Source: Candidatus Coatesiibacteriota bacterium
Lineage (GTDB): Bacteria; RBG-13-66-14; B26-G2; WVWN01
Assembly (NCBI GenBank): GCA_020356085.1
Contig: CP070633.1
Coordinates: 1,687,352 to 1,729,583 of the forward strand
Direction: 5' to 3'
DNA: 42,232 nt
Below, piece after piece: positions 15,510 through 24,719 of the stretch; the stretch's first letter is position 1; every line of letters begins with the position of its first letter. Below the pieces are notes generated by a model, which ran no database searches, was not told where the DNA came from, and saw only the letters and a list, made by a program, of their open reading frames with translations. Position numbers and translations under genes: made by a program.

Positions 15510-16019
15510 GTGATTTTATTATTAATCGCGTTGTTGTTGCTCCCCACGGCCATGCTCCCGCGGGAGGAATTGTACCCGGTCGAACGGGTAGAGGTGGAGG
15601 CGCGCGACGCGAGCCTTCCGGCGGAGGCGCGGCGAGCCGTCGTCGTTACGCGGACGGGGGGAAAATCGCCGATTAAAGTATTGAATGTTAAAATATATGA
15701 AAAGGAGGCCGAATTTAAAACGGTTCGCGTCGAATATATCGTCGTCTACCACACTCGCGATTATCTCGTGGCCCAGCGGCTCGTCGATTTCGAATCCTTT
15801 GAACGGATCTGGCTCGAGTTGAACAAGAACCGCGTCTTTACTTTAGAGGATGCCCCCGAGGGGCCCCCCGACGGACCGACGTTTACGGTGCGCGTTAAAG
15901 AAGTCAAGCGAACCAACACGTTTACCGTGACCGGGCCGGAGGCCCAAGAGGACCCCCGGTACGTCAACGTCATTGCCGCCGTGGAAGATTTTTGGCAGGA
16001 GCAACTAGAGATCCCCTAA
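15510..16019 (+). CDS. Secreted or membrane-anchored protein of unknown function between purC and purF
   Basis: A 169-residue frame starts at GTG 15510 with GGAGG a few bases upstream. The first 15 residues (MILLLIALLLLPTAM) are a signal peptide or anchor. The rest is beta-rich and charged, with VEYIVVYHTRDYLVAQRLVDFESF and FTVRVKEVKRTNTFTVTG, and no Cys. I do not recognise a family. It lies 21 bases after purC and four bases before purF, so it must be co-transcribed with purine genes. Nothing in the sequence links it to purines. Confidence 0.75.
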   Translation: MILLLIALLLLPTAMLPREELYPVERVEVEARDASLPAEARRAVVVTRTGGKSPIKVLNVKIYEKEAEFKTVRVEYIVVYHTRDYLVAQRLVDFESFERIWLELNKNRVFTLEDAPEGPPDGPTFTVRVKEVKRTNTFTVTGPEAQEDPRYVNVIAAVEDFWQEQLEIP

Positions 16020-16023
16020 GGCT

Positions 16024-17475
16024 ATGAACCGATTACCGTATCCCCGCGAAGCCTGTGGCATATTCGGAATCTTCGGCCACGCCGAAGCCGCCACGTTGAC
16101 TTACCTCGGCATCTACGCGCTCCAACATCGGGGCCAGGAATCCGCCGGGATAGTCGCCTCCGACGGCCAGCGCCTCCGCCAGCACCGGGCTTTGGGCCTG
16201 GTCAACGACGTTTTCCGCCAAGAGAATCTGCAGCGGTTGGCCGGCTACGCTGCCATCGGCCACGTGCGCTATTCGACCATGGGCACCAAGAGCCTGGCCA
16301 ACGCCCAGCCGACCAAGGTCGATTACCTCCACGGGTCGTTGGCCGTGTGCCACAACGGCAACATCGTGAACGCGTTGCGGCTCCGGGCGGAGTTGGAACG
16401 CCGGGGCTCCATCTTTTCTTCCTCCTCCGATTCGGAAATCGTCGTCCACCTGATAGCGCACGACGAGAGCAACGACCGCCTGGTCGCCATCCCGAACGCC
16501 CTTGCGCGACTGGAGGGGGCGTATTCTATTCTGTTTTTGGAGGAGAACCGCCTGATTGCGGCGCGGGACCCTCACGGGTGGCGGCCGTTGGTTTTGGGGA
16601 CGTTGGACCGGGCGGTCGTCGTCGCCTCCGAAACTTGCGCGTTCGACCTCGTCGGCGCCAAGTACGAGCGCGACGTAGAGCCGGGCGAGGTCGTAGAGAT
16701 CTCCGCCGCCGGCGTGCGATCCCATAAGCCGTTCGAACCGCTGAAGCGAACGGCGATGTGTGTCTTCGAGCTGGTCTATTTCTCCCGCCCGGACTCTTAT
16801 ATTTTCGGGCGCGGCGTCCACGCTGCGCGCAAAGCGCTGGGGACGGAGTTGGCCCGGGAGGAGGACCCGGAGCTGAACGCCGATATGGTTATAGCCGTTC
16901 CCGACTCCTCCAACAGCGCCGCGTTGGGCTACGCGGAGGAGTCGCGGTTGCCGTTCGAACTGGGCATTATTCGGAGCCACTATATCGGCCGGACGTTTAT
17001 CGAGCCGGAGCAGCGTATTCGCGCGTTCGGGACGCGTTTGAAGTACAACCCGGTACAAGATCTGATTCGCGGGAAATCCCTCGTCGTGGTCGACGACTCG
17101 ATCGTGCGCGGGACGACCTCCCGTAAAATAATCGACCTTATCCGGAATGCGGGGGCGGCCGAGATTCACCTCCGGATAAGTTGCCCGCCGTGGCGGTGGC
17201 CGTGTTATTACGGCATCGATACGCCGACGCGGGAAGAGCTAATCGGGTCGCGCTTGGAGGTCGACGAGATCGGCCGGTACATCGGCGTCGATTCGATTCA
17301 CTATCTTTCGTTGGAGGGGCTGCGGCGCGCCGTGGGAGGCGACGTCATGACGGAGTCGGAGGTCGGGGCGCGTTTCTGCTCGGCGTGCTTCACCGGCGAC
17401 TATCCTACGGCCATTTACGAGCAGTACGCCAAGGATATGATGGCGCCGCGCCTCTTCGAGGATAAGATGTTCTGA
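16024..17475 (+). CDS. purF: Amidophosphoribosyltransferase
   Basis: This 483-residue enzyme makes phosphoribosylamine from PRPP and glutamine, the committed step of IMP synthesis. MNRLPYPREACGIFGIFGH shows a ten-residue propeptide before the catalytic Cys (C11). Glutaminase motifs ALQHRGQESAGI and GHVRYSTMG follow. The PRPP loop is SLVVVDDSIVRGTTS. The iron-sulfur type Cys of the Bacillus enzyme all have counterparts: TAMCVFELVYF, RISCPPWRWPCYYG and CSACFTGDYP, so an oxygen-sensitive 4Fe-4S form is expected (inferred from family). The next gene starts six bases after the stop. Confidence 0.97.
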   Translation: MNRLPYPREACGIFGIFGHAEAATLTYLGIYALQHRGQESAGIVASDGQRLRQHRALGLVNDVFRQENLQRLAGYAAIGHVRYSTMGTKSLANAQPTKVDYLHGSLAVCHNGNIVNALRLRAELERRGSIFSSSSDSEIVVHLIAHDESNDRLVAIPNALARLEGAYSILFLEENRLIAARDPHGWRPLVLGTLDRAVVVASETCAFDLVGAKYERDVEPGEVVEISAAGVRSHKPFEPLKRTAMCVFELVYFSRPDSYIFGRGVHAARKALGTELAREEDPELNADMVIAVPDSSNSAALGYAEESRLPFELGIIRSHYIGRTFIEPEQRIRAFGTRLKYNPVQDLIRGKSLVVVDDSIVRGTTSRKIIDLIRNAGAAEIHLRISCPPWRWPCYYGIDTPTREELIGSRLEVDEIGRYIGVDSIHYLSLEGLRRAVGGDVMTESEVGARFCSACFTGDYPTAIYEQYAKDMMAPRLFEDKMF

Positions 17476-17480
17476 GGTTT

Positions 17481-18245
17481 ATGATAGACGAAGAACAGAA
17501 ACCGCCGTGGGCGCCCGCGCTCGGCCTAACGCTGGCCTTTCTGGCGCTGGTCGCCGTAGCGAACGTCGTTACCGACGAGCCGCCGGCGGCCGCGGGCGGA
17601 ATCCGCGGCACGTTGGCCGGCCTAATATTTTACGGCGGTGCCGTCGCGCTGGTCGGCGTAGCCGCGCCGCTGTGGCTGGGAGCGCGCGGCCGGGTCGCGT
17701 TGCCGCTGTGGACTACGCGGCGGATGGGGGATAACGCGGCGGCGGTATTGGTCGTCGTCTTCCTGTTCGCCCGGGTCGAAATGCTGGTCGCTATCGTCGC
17801 GGAGGGGCGGCCGGCGGGCGCCGTCCTGGCCACGTTCCTGGGGCCGGCGGCCGTGCACCTGGCCGCCGTAACGGCGACGCTCGGCGTGTTGCTCCCGGCG
17901 CTTAAGAGCCGGATGCCGGCGGCGCCGGCGGCCGTTTTAGCGGCGTTGGCCTGGACCGCGTACCATTTCCTCCAATTCCCGGCGGGCCAAAGCCCCGGGC
18001 AGCTCTTCGTGATCGGCGTATTTGGCCTGGGGTACGCGCTGTACTATTTCTGGTCGCGCTCGTTGCTGTTGACGTTCGTTCTCCAACACCTGGTGGCGAC
18101 GACGACGTTCGTCTACGCGGAGGACTACACGTTCGGCCGGTTAGACGCGTTTTTCTGTCTCTCGCTCGCGATCGTGGCGGCCGCTTTAATTGCGGCTGTT
18201 GTTTTGAGGCGCCGGTATGCGGCGGAACGATTCACTTACTTCTAA
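17481..18245 (+). CDS. CPBP-like membrane protein lacking the EExxxR motif
   Basis: The 254-residue protein has about eight hydrophobic segments. WTAYHFLQFP (near residue 155) and LTFVLQHLVATT (near 195) resemble the second and third His motifs of CPBP intramembrane proteases. The first motif of that family, EExxxR, is not present: the equivalent region reads LPALKSRMPAAPAA. It may therefore be an inactive relative or a distinct fold; function is unknown. It sits between purF and purM with six- and 26-base gaps. Confidence 0.6.
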   Translation: MIDEEQKPPWAPALGLTLAFLALVAVANVVTDEPPAAAGGIRGTLAGLIFYGGAVALVGVAAPLWLGARGRVALPLWTTRRMGDNAAAVLVVVFLFARVEMLVAIVAEGRPAGAVLATFLGPAAVHLAAVTATLGVLLPALKSRMPAAPAAVLAALAWTAYHFLQFPAGQSPGQLFVIGVFGLGYALYYFWSRSLLLTFVLQHLVATTTFVYAEDYTFGRLDAFFCLSLAIVAAALIAAVVLRRRYAAERFTYF

Positions 18246-18271
18246 CGTCCCTTCTCGGAGGTATCCCCGCG

Positions 18272-19279
18272 GTGGCCACGTATAAAGAAGCGGGCGTTGA
18301 CCAGCCTGGTGCCGACGAGTTCGTCGGGCGCATAAAAAAGCAGACCCACGTCCTGGATCGGTCCGGCGTTATCGGCGACCTGGGTTTGTTTTCGGGTCTC
18401 CTCGACCTCAGCGGCCTGGGCTACGAGGAGCCGGTGCTGGCCGCCGCGACGGACGGCGTCGGCTCGAAGCTCGAGATCGCGTTCGCGTTGGACCAACACC
18501 ATACGGTCGGCATCGACCTCGTCGCGATGTCGGTCAACGACGTGATATGCTGCGGCGCCCGGCCGCTGTTCTTCCTGGACTACATGGCGGTGGGCCGGTT
18601 GGACCTCGACCAGGGGGAGGCGCTTATCGGCGGCATCGTGGAGGGTTGCAAGCAAGCGGGATGCGCGCTGCTGGGCGGCGAAACGTCGCAGCTGCCCACG
18701 TTTTACCGGCCCGGCCGCTACGACCTCGCCGGCTTCGCGGTTGGTATTGTCGAGCGCTCGCTACTCATCGACGGCACGCGGATCCAACCCGGCGACGCCG
18801 TCCTGGGCTTACCCTCCTCCGGCGTCCACTCCAACGGCTTCACGTTGATCCGGAAAATTATCGAGGAGGAGGGCCTCGAATTGTCGGAGGCGTTCGGCGG
18901 CGGCCGGACGCTGGGGGAGGAGCTGTTGACGCCCACGCGGATCTACGTGCCGCAGCTGGAGGCGTTGGCCAAGGCCGACGTCGACCTCCGCGCGATCGCC
19001 CATATAACGGGCGGCGGCCTGGCCGGCAATTTGGGGCGGGTCTTACCGGAGGGCGTGGGGGCCCGGTTGGAGAAGGGGAGCTGGACGGTGCCGCCGATCT
19101 TCGAGCGGCTGGCGGCCTGGGGCGAATTGTCGGAGGCGGAGATGTACGACGTTTTCAACATGGGATTGGGGATGCTGGTCGTCGTCCCTGCCGCGGAAGC
19201 GGAACGGGCCCGCGAGGCGGCGGGCGAGGGGGCGGTGGTCGGCGAGTGCAACGAGGCGGCCGGCGTCGTACTTAGCTGA
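18272..19279 (+). CDS. purM: Phosphoribosylformylglycinamidine cyclo-ligase (AIR synthetase)
   Basis: The 335-residue protein starts at GTG 18272 after GGAGG. YKEAGVDQPGADEFVGRIKK is the usual start. VLAAATDGVGSKLEIAF and HHTVGIDLVAMSVNDVICCGARPLFFLDYMAVGRLD form the ATP/FGAM site. LLGGETSQLPTFY and the C-terminal HITGGGLAGNLGRVLPEGVGARLEKGSW complete PurM. It closes FGAM to AIR, step 5 of IMP synthesis. No terminator is seen, but a 247-base AT-rich gap follows before comEB. Confidence 0.97.
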   Translation: MATYKEAGVDQPGADEFVGRIKKQTHVLDRSGVIGDLGLFSGLLDLSGLGYEEPVLAAATDGVGSKLEIAFALDQHHTVGIDLVAMSVNDVICCGARPLFFLDYMAVGRLDLDQGEALIGGIVEGCKQAGCALLGGETSQLPTFYRPGRYDLAGFAVGIVERSLLIDGTRIQPGDAVLGLPSSGVHSNGFTLIRKIIEEEGLELSEAFGGGRTLGEELLTPTRIYVPQLEALAKADVDLRAIAHITGGGLAGNLGRVLPEGVGARLEKGSWTVPPIFERLAAWGELSEAEMYDVFNMGLGMLVVVPAAEAERAREAAGEGAVVGECNEAAGVVLS

Positions 19280-19526
19280 GAAGCTAAACCGCCTGACGGG
19301 AATGGCGGGAAGCCGGAGAGGGCGCGTAGAGGAAGTGCGGAAATTTATACCCGCCGTATTGTTCGTATCATTTTTCGTTTAATAACTAGCGTGGGGGTAG
19401 TACGTCCGTATCAATTTTCCTACAACGTAGTGACCCCTTATATTTTATTTCCACGGTTCCGTTTTATATGTTTACGCAATAAGTTCGGCATTCCCTGTAC
19501 TAACTGCCGTCGCTTCGCACATATTC
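19280..19526. other. Intergenic AT-rich region between purM and comEB
   Basis: This is the longest gap in the window (247 bases). The last 150 bases are far richer in A and T than the neighbouring genes, so a promoter for comEB-purH is likely here, but I see no convincing paired -35 and -10. No RNA structure or small gene with a ribosome binding site was found. The comEB ATG itself has no Shine-Dalgarno. Confidence 0.4.
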
Positions 19527-20045
19527 ATGGACCTTCCGAAAGATATCGCGATTCTCCTCGAACGCCTGGGGATCTCCGAGGCCCCGCCCGTACGCCTCCG
19601 GAAGCGGAAGAGTTGGGACGAGTACTTCGTGGCGATCGCGGCGCTGGTCGCGGAGCGTTCGACCTGCTTGAGCCGTAACGTCGGCGCGGTATTAGTGCGC
19701 GACCGTCGCATCCTGGCCACCGGCTACAACGGCGCGCCGGCCGGGTTGCCGCACTGTCCGTTCTGCATTCGTAAGCTGAGCGACGTTCCCTCCGGCGAGC
19801 GCCACGAACTGTGTCGCGGCCTGCACGCCGAACAGAATTGTCTGATCCAATGCGCCCGCAACGGCGTCTCGAGCGACGGCGCCACAATTTACGTTTACGG
19901 CGGAACGCCGTGTGTTATCTGCGCTAAAATGCTCGTCAACGCCGGCGTGCGGCGCGTTATCGCGACCGAAGAATACCCGGACGAGCTAGGCCGCGCCTTC
20001 CTGGAGGAGGCCGGCATAGAAGTCAAAGTTAGCGGAGGTTCCTAG
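19527..20045 (+). CDS. comEB: dCMP deaminase family protein
   Basis: This 172-residue zinc deaminase has HAEQN (H100, E102) and PCVICAK (C129, C132), the zinc and proton-transfer residues of the CDA fold. [30 protein letters not shown] is diagnostic for ComEB/dCMP deaminase rather than cytidine deaminase. It has an N-terminal extension of about 25 residues. It converts dCMP to dUMP for thymidylate synthesis. Its stop codon touches the purH start (purH Shine-Dalgarno GGAGG lies inside the comEB 3' end), so translation is coupled. Confidence 0.93.
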   Translation: MDLPKDIAILLERLGISEAPPVRLRKRKSWDEYFVAIAALVAERSTCLSRNVGAVLVRDRRILATGYNGAPAGLPHCPFCIRKLSDVPSGERHELCRGLHAEQNCLIQCARNGVSSDGATIYVYGGTPCVICAKMLVNAGVRRVIATEEYPDELGRAFLEEAGIEVKVSGGS

Positions 20046-21569
20046 ATGGCTGATCGGGCGGCGTTAATCGCGGTATACGATAAGACGGGCGCCGTTGATT
20101 TGGCGCGCGGCCTGGCCGAGCTGGGGTACGACCTCCTGAGCACGGGCGGGACGGCGCGGACGCTGCGCCGGGCGCGTCTCCGCGTGGTCGAGGTCGCGGA
20201 CGTAACGCGCTTCCCGGAGATACTAGGCGGCCGCGTCAAGACGCTCCACCCCAAAATTTTCGGGGGCCTTTTGGCCCGGGATACGGCCGGCCATCGGCGG
20301 CAACTCCGCGAGCGACGGATTAAACCGATCGACGTCGTCGCCGTCAACCTGTACCCGTTCGAGGAGACGCTTCGCCGGCGAGGCGTCACGACGGAGGAGG
20401 CAGTAGAGCAGATCGACGTCGGCGGCGTAGCGCTGCTCCGGGCCGGCGCCAAGAACTTCGAACGCGTCGTAGTGTTGTCCGCGCCGGACCAGTACGAGGA
20501 AGCGCTCGAGCGGTTGCGGGAGGGTACCGCCGACCTCGCCTGGCGCCGCGAACTCGCGCGGCGGGCGTTCGCCCGCACTGCCAACTACGACGTAGCAATC
20601 GCGAACTACCTCGGCGGGAGCCGCGGCCGGCGGCCGGGAGAGCACCTCCTCTTATACGGCGAGAAGGTAGCCGTTCCGCCGTACGGGGAAAATCCGCATC
20701 AGAAAGCGGCGTTCTACGGCGACGCCAGCGCTGGCCTGCGGCAACTCGCGGGGCCGCCGCCTTCGTTCAATAATTTCTTGGACCTGGCCGCGGCCGTGGA
20801 TTGCGTTCGGGAGTGCGAGGCGCCGGCGTGCGTCGTCGTCAAGCATAACAGCCCGTGCGGGGCCGCGGTGGCCGCAACGCCGGCGGAGGCTTTCCGCCGC
20901 GCGTGGGAGGCTGATCCGCTGTCAGCGTTCGGCGGCATCGTCGCGTTTAATCGGCCCGTAAATGAGGAGGCCGCGGCCGCGATGATGACGAAGGGGATCT
21001 ACTTCCACCTATGCGCGGCGCCGTCGTACCGCGCCGGCGTCGTCGAGTATTTGCGGACGGCCAAGCGCTGGACCGAGCGGCTGCGGATTTTCGCCGGGAA
21101 GTACCGGCGGCCGGGGCTCGAGTACCGCAGCATTTTAGGGGGACTTCTGGCGCAGGAGGTGGACCGACAACCGGCGGCGCGCGACCGGTGGGAACAGGTC
21201 GCCGGGCCCACAGTGGAGGAGGAGGAGGTGGCGGACCTCCGGTTCGCCTGGACGGTCGCCAAGTACGCGCGCTCGAACGCGGTCGTCGTTGCGAAGGAGG
21301 GGCGGACGCTCGCGATTGGCGCGGGGTCGGTAAACCGGCTGTGGCCGGCGGAGGACGCAGTCCGGCGGGTGGGAGCGGCTGCCCGGGGCGCGGTGGCGGC
21401 CTCCGACGGCTTCTTCCCGAAACCGGATACGCCGGAGGTGCTGTGTCGCGCCGGCGTGCGCGCGATAGTGCAGCCGGCGGGTTCGAAAGGCGATCATTTG
21501 GTGGTGGAATTGGCGCAACGTTACGGCGTTGCGTTATTCTTTGCGGAGCGGCGGCACTTTCGGCATTAA
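20046..21569 (+). CDS. purH: Bifunctional AICAR transformylase / IMP cyclohydrolase
   Basis: The 507-residue protein contains both domains. The N-terminal MGS-like IMP cyclohydrolase domain shows ALIAVYDKTGAVDLARGLAELGYDLLSTGGTA, then GGRVKTLHPKIFGGLLA and AVNLYPFEET. The AICAR transformylase part has YGENPHQKAAFYG, VVVKHNSPCGAAVA, DPLSAFGGIVAFNRPV and SDGFFPKPDTPEVLCRAG. These are the last two steps to IMP. The segment with KHNSPCG includes the Lys-His pair needed for formyl transfer. Its stop is followed by 46 bases without features, then purD. Confidence 0.97.
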   Translation: MADRAALIAVYDKTGAVDLARGLAELGYDLLSTGGTARTLRRARLRVVEVADVTRFPEILGGRVKTLHPKIFGGLLARDTAGHRRQLRERRIKPIDVVAVNLYPFEETLRRRGVTTEEAVEQIDVGGVALLRAGAKNFERVVVLSAPDQYEEALERLREGTADLAWRRELARRAFARTANYDVAIANYLGGSRGRRPGEHLLLYGEKVAVPPYGENPHQKAAFYGDASAGLRQLAGPPPSFNNFLDLAAAVDCVRECEAPACVVVKHNSPCGAAVAATPAEAFRRAWEADPLSAFGGIVAFNRPVNEEAAAAMMTKGIYFHLCAAPSYRAGVVEYLRTAKRWTERLRIFAGKYRRPGLEYRSILGGLLAQEVDRQPAARDRWEQVAGPTVEEEEVADLRFAWTVAKYARSNAVVVAKEGRTLAIGAGSVNRLWPAEDAVRRVGAAARGAVAASDGFFPKPDTPEVLCRAGVRAIVQPAGSKGDHLVVELAQRYGVALFFAERRHFRH

Positions 21570-21615
21570 CGGCCCCCTTCTTCGACGGCGGCGCGCCCGG
21601 TAAAGGACAGGGAAT

Positions 21616-22923
21616 ATGGCGGCGAAAAATACTCGGAAGAAGAAGTCGGTACTCGTGGTGGGGGGCGGCGGCCGCGAACACGCGTTAGCGTGGGCGTTCG
21701 GCAAGTCTTCGCAGGTGGGCGAGGTCTACGTAGCGCCGGGCAACGCCGGAACCGCGGCGACAGCGACGAACATACCGTTGGGCCCGGCGGATATCGAGGG
21801 GTTGACCAAGTTCGCTCGGAAAGAAAAGGTCGACCTGACGGTAGTCGGCCCGGAGGCGCCCTTGGCGGAGGGGATCGTCGACCGCTTTCTGGCCGCGAAG
21901 CTCCCCATCTTCGGGCCTACGAAACGGGCGGCGCAGATCGAGTCGTCTAAAATCTTTGCCAAAGAGTTAATGTGGGAGGCGGGGGTGCCCACGGCACCGG
22001 CGGAGATATTCGATGACGTCGAGGCCGCCCGACGTTATATCGACATCGGCGGCGCGCCGTGCGTCGTCAAAGCCGACGGCCTGGCTGCGGGAAAAGGCGT
22101 AACCGTCGCGATGACCGAGGAGGAAGCCTACGCCGCGGTCGAGGCCATGATGGTAGAGAAGAGGTTCGGCGACGCCGGCGAACGGATCCTTATCGAAGAT
22201 TACGTCAGCGGGGAGGAGGCCTCCATCTTGGCCCTGACCGACGGCGAGCGGCTGGCCGTGATGATCCCCTCCCAGGACCATAAGCGCTTGAAGGATGGCG
22301 ACGCGGGGCCGAATACGGGAGGCATGGGGGCGTACGCGCCCGCCCCGGTAATCGACGGTAAGACGCTGAAAACGGTTACGGAAACGGTGCTGGAACCAAT
22401 AATCTCGGTGCTGGCGGAGGGCGGGACGCCGTACCGCGGTTGCCTCTACGCGGGGCTGATCGTCGATTTCGAGGGGCCTAAAGTATTGGAGTTCAATTGC
22501 CGGTTCGGCGATCCGGAGGCGCAGGCCGTATTGCCGCTGTTGCGCGACGATCTGTTCAATGTCTGCGAGGAGGCGGCGACCGGCCGTCTCCCGGTAACGC
22601 GCTTCGAGTGGCGGCCCGGCGCGGCCGTAACGGTCGTCGCGGCTTCCAAAGGGTACCCGGGGGAATACGAGAAGGGGAAAGTTATTAAGGGCCTGGACCA
22701 GCTTGAGGAGAAGGAGACCTTGTTGGTGTTCCACGCCGGGACGGCGGAGCAGGAAGGTAAGATCGTCACGGCGGGCGGGAGGGTCCTGGCGGTTACGGCG
22801 TTGGGACCCAGCGTCGGGGACGCCACAAAGAAGGCTTACGGGGGAATGGAACTCGTCAAATTCCCCGGTATGCAATACCGTAAAGACATCGGCCACAAAG
22901 CGTTGGCGCGAAGCGGGGGATAA
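21616..22923 (+). CDS. purD: Phosphoribosylamine-glycine ligase
   Basis: The 435-residue ATP-grasp enzyme joins phosphoribosylamine and glycine, step 2 of IMP synthesis. After a basic ten-residue start comes VLVVGGGGREHALAWAFGKS, the signature opening. GPEAPLAEGIVDRF, then SSKIFAKELMWEAGVPTAP, VVKADGLAAGKGVTVA, NTGGMGAYAPAP and LEFNCRFGDPEAQAVLPLL are all present. The purE start lies four bases after its stop, so they are coupled. The start at ATG 21616 is preceded by AGGG. Confidence 0.97.
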   Translation: MAAKNTRKKKSVLVVGGGGREHALAWAFGKSSQVGEVYVAPGNAGTAATATNIPLGPADIEGLTKFARKEKVDLTVVGPEAPLAEGIVDRFLAAKLPIFGPTKRAAQIESSKIFAKELMWEAGVPTAPAEIFDDVEAARRYIDIGGAPCVVKADGLAAGKGVTVAMTEEEAYAAVEAMMVEKRFGDAGERILIEDYVSGEEASILALTDGERLAVMIPSQDHKRLKDGDAGPNTGGMGAYAPAPVIDGKTLKTVTETVLEPIISVLAEGGTPYRGCLYAGLIVDFEGPKVLEFNCRFGDPEAQAVLPLLRDDLFNVCEEAATGRLPVTRFEWRPGAAVTVVAASKGYPGEYEKGKVIKGLDQLEEKETLLVFHAGTAEQEGKIVTAGGRVLAVTALGPSVGDATKKAYGGMELVKFPGMQYRKDIGHKALARSGG

Positions 22924-22927
22924 CGGT

Positions 22928-23425
22928 ATGGCGGAGAAACCGCTGGTAGGGATAATAATCGGCAGCGATTCCGACCTGGAAGTCATGCGGCGCGCGGCCG
23001 CGACGCTCGAAGAGTTGCAGGTCCCGTATGAGCTTCGCCTCGCCTCCGCGCACCGGACCCCGGAGAAGGTACGCGCCTACGCGGAGGAGGCCGCGCCCCG
23101 CGGCATACAGGTTCTGATCTGCGCTGCTGGGTTGGCCGCGCACCTCGCCGGGACCGTCGCCGCCCACACCGACCTTCCGGTAATTGGCGTACCGATGGCC
23201 GGAGGGGTGGCCGACGGCTTGGACGCTCTACTGTCGACCGTACAGATGCCCTCCGGCGTCCCGGTCGGGACGGTGGCGGTGGGGCGGGCCGGCGCGACCA
23301 ACGCCGCGTTGTTGGCGGCTCGCATAATAGCGCTCCGGGACGAGGCGGTGCGCGGCCGCCTAGCTCAATACCGGCGGAAAATGCAGGACGCCGTCGAAGC
23401 GAAAGACACCGAATTGGGAACGTAG
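22928..23425 (+). CDS. purE: N5-carboxyaminoimidazole ribonucleotide mutase, class I
   Basis: This 165-residue protein starts at ATG 22928; sequence further upstream in this frame is a purD shadow. [42 protein letters not shown] has the class I GSDSD and SAHRTP active-site motifs. [17 protein letters not shown] and [33 protein letters not shown] are also typical. It converts N5-CAIR to CAIR. Class I PurE normally needs PurK, which is not in this window. The following gene begins two bases after its stop. Confidence 0.95.
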   Translation: MAEKPLVGIIIGSDSDLEVMRRAAATLEELQVPYELRLASAHRTPEKVRAYAEEAAPRGIQVLICAAGLAAHLAGTVAAHTDLPVIGVPMAGGVADGLDALLSTVQMPSGVPVGTVAVGRAGATNAALLAARIIALRDEAVRGRLAQYRRKMQDAVEAKDTELGT

Positions 23426-23427
23426 CC

Positions 23428-24099
23428 TTGGCGGAGATCGTTCACGTTTCGAACGTGGGAGTTGGAGGCGCGGTGGGTCTCGCTGCCGCCGCTGTCAGCA
23501 GCGGCAAAGTCGTAATTACGCCGACCGATACGGTGTACGGCTTGTCGGCCGCGGTTTTCAAACCAGCCGAAGTCGCAAAGTTGGAGGCCGGCGAGCGGGC
23601 GGCGCCGTGGGCCGAACCCGTGGCCAAATTATACGAGATCAAGGGGCGGCCGCCGCAACAACCGTCGCTGATCCTGGCGCGCGATTGGCAGTACGCGGCG
23701 ATGCTGACGCTACAACCGCTCGAGCGGATTCAGGAGTTTTGCGAACAGCTCGACCATCCGCTGACCGCGCTCGTTCGCGCGAGGCAAGATTGGGGACCGC
23801 CGACGACGAACGCGAAAGGCGCCGTCGCCGTGCGCGTTCCAAAGAACGGGCTTATTACGATCCTGTTGCGGTTTTGCCGGTTTCTATATTCCGCGAGCGC
23901 CAATTACCCGGCCGGAAGGGAACCCCATCTCCTGGAGCAAGTCCCGGCGCCGATTTTCGCGAAGGCCGGGTTGGCGATCGACGCCGGCCCTTCGCCCCTC
24001 CGGGAGTCATCTTACCTGGTGGATTTTACGGCCCGCCCGCCGCGACCCATACGGGGCGACGCGCGGTTACGGGCGGCGATAGAGACAATATGGTCGTAA
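23428..24099 (+). CDS. Sua5/YciO/YrdC family protein (probable threonylcarbamoyl-AMP synthase)
   Basis: A 223-residue frame starts at TTG 23428, two bases after purE. GKVVITPTDTVYGLSAAVF is the YrdC nucleotide-binding motif, KLYEIKGRPPQQPSLIL the KxRP segment, and AVAVRVPKN and YSASANYPAGREP the later ATP-binding strands (S-A-N). Members make threonylcarbamoyl-AMP for the t6A modification of tRNAs. There is an insertion of about 15 residues between the first motif and KGRP. It overlaps gmk by ten bases. The family call is strong; tRNA modification as its job is inferred. Confidence 0.85.
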   Translation: MAEIVHVSNVGVGGAVGLAAAAVSSGKVVITPTDTVYGLSAAVFKPAEVAKLEAGERAAPWAEPVAKLYEIKGRPPQQPSLILARDWQYAAMLTLQPLERIQEFCEQLDHPLTALVRARQDWGPPTTNAKGAVAVRVPKNGLITILLRFCRFLYSASANYPAGREPHLLEQVPAPIFAKAGLAIDAGPSPLRESSYLVDFTARPPRPIRGDARLRAAIETIWS

Positions 24100-24719
24100 A
24101 TAACTTTTCCGAAGTCGTAGCGCGGTTGTTGGCGGCGCGCCCCGGACGGGTGTTCGTATTCTCCGGCCCCTCGGGGGCGGGGAAGTCGACCGTATGCCGC
24201 GCGCTGCTGGAAAGCGTGGCGGGGCTAGTCTTTTCGGTATCCCACACCACGCGCCCGCCGCGAGCCGGGGAAGAGGAAGGACTCCATTATCACTTCGTTT
24301 CGGATGAAGAGTTCGATCGGATTAAACGCGAGGGCGGCTTTATCGAGTTTGCCCTTGTCCATGGCCATTGGTACGGGACTTCCCGCGCGCAGCTGGAGGC
24401 GGGGCTCGCCAACGGCGACGTCGTACTCGACGTCGACGTTCAGGGCGCCCGCGGAATAAAAGCTGCTTTTCCCGCGGCCGTGGGCGTCTTCGTGCTACCG
24501 CCGTCGGCGGAGGCGCTACGGTCTCGGCTCGTCGACCGCGGCCAAAACGATCCCGACGATATCGAACGGCGCCTCGCCGAGGCCGAGATTGAAATGGGCG
24601 CCGCGGGCGAGTTCGATTACTACATAATCAACGATCGATTGGAGGAGGCCGTCGCCGCGGCCGCGTGCATCGTCGGGGCGGAGCGCCATCGGATTCCGCC
24701 GGAGGAGGGCGAGAGATGA
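24090..24719 (+). CDS. gmk: Guanylate kinase
   Basis: I start at ATG 24090 (209 residues); the longer frame upstream is out of register with the YrdC gene. RVFVFSGPSGAGKSTVCRALL is the P-loop, followed by FSVSHTTRPPRAGEEEGLHYHFVSDEEF, the GMP-binding lid. GTSRAQLEAGLANGDVVLDVDVQGARGIK also matches Gmk. It phosphorylates GMP to GDP, downstream of the purine genes in this cluster. It overlaps the preceding gene and shares ATGA with coaBC. No rpoZ lies between gmk and coaBC, unlike in many bacteria. Confidence 0.95.
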   Translation: MVVNNFSEVVARLLAARPGRVFVFSGPSGAGKSTVCRALLESVAGLVFSVSHTTRPPRAGEEEGLHYHFVSDEEFDRIKREGGFIEFALVHGHWYGTSRAQLEAGLANGDVVLDVDVQGARGIKAAFPAAVGVFVLPPSAEALRSRLVDRGQNDPDDIERRLAEAEIEMGAAGEFDYYIINDRLEEAVAAAACIVGAERHRIPPEEGER

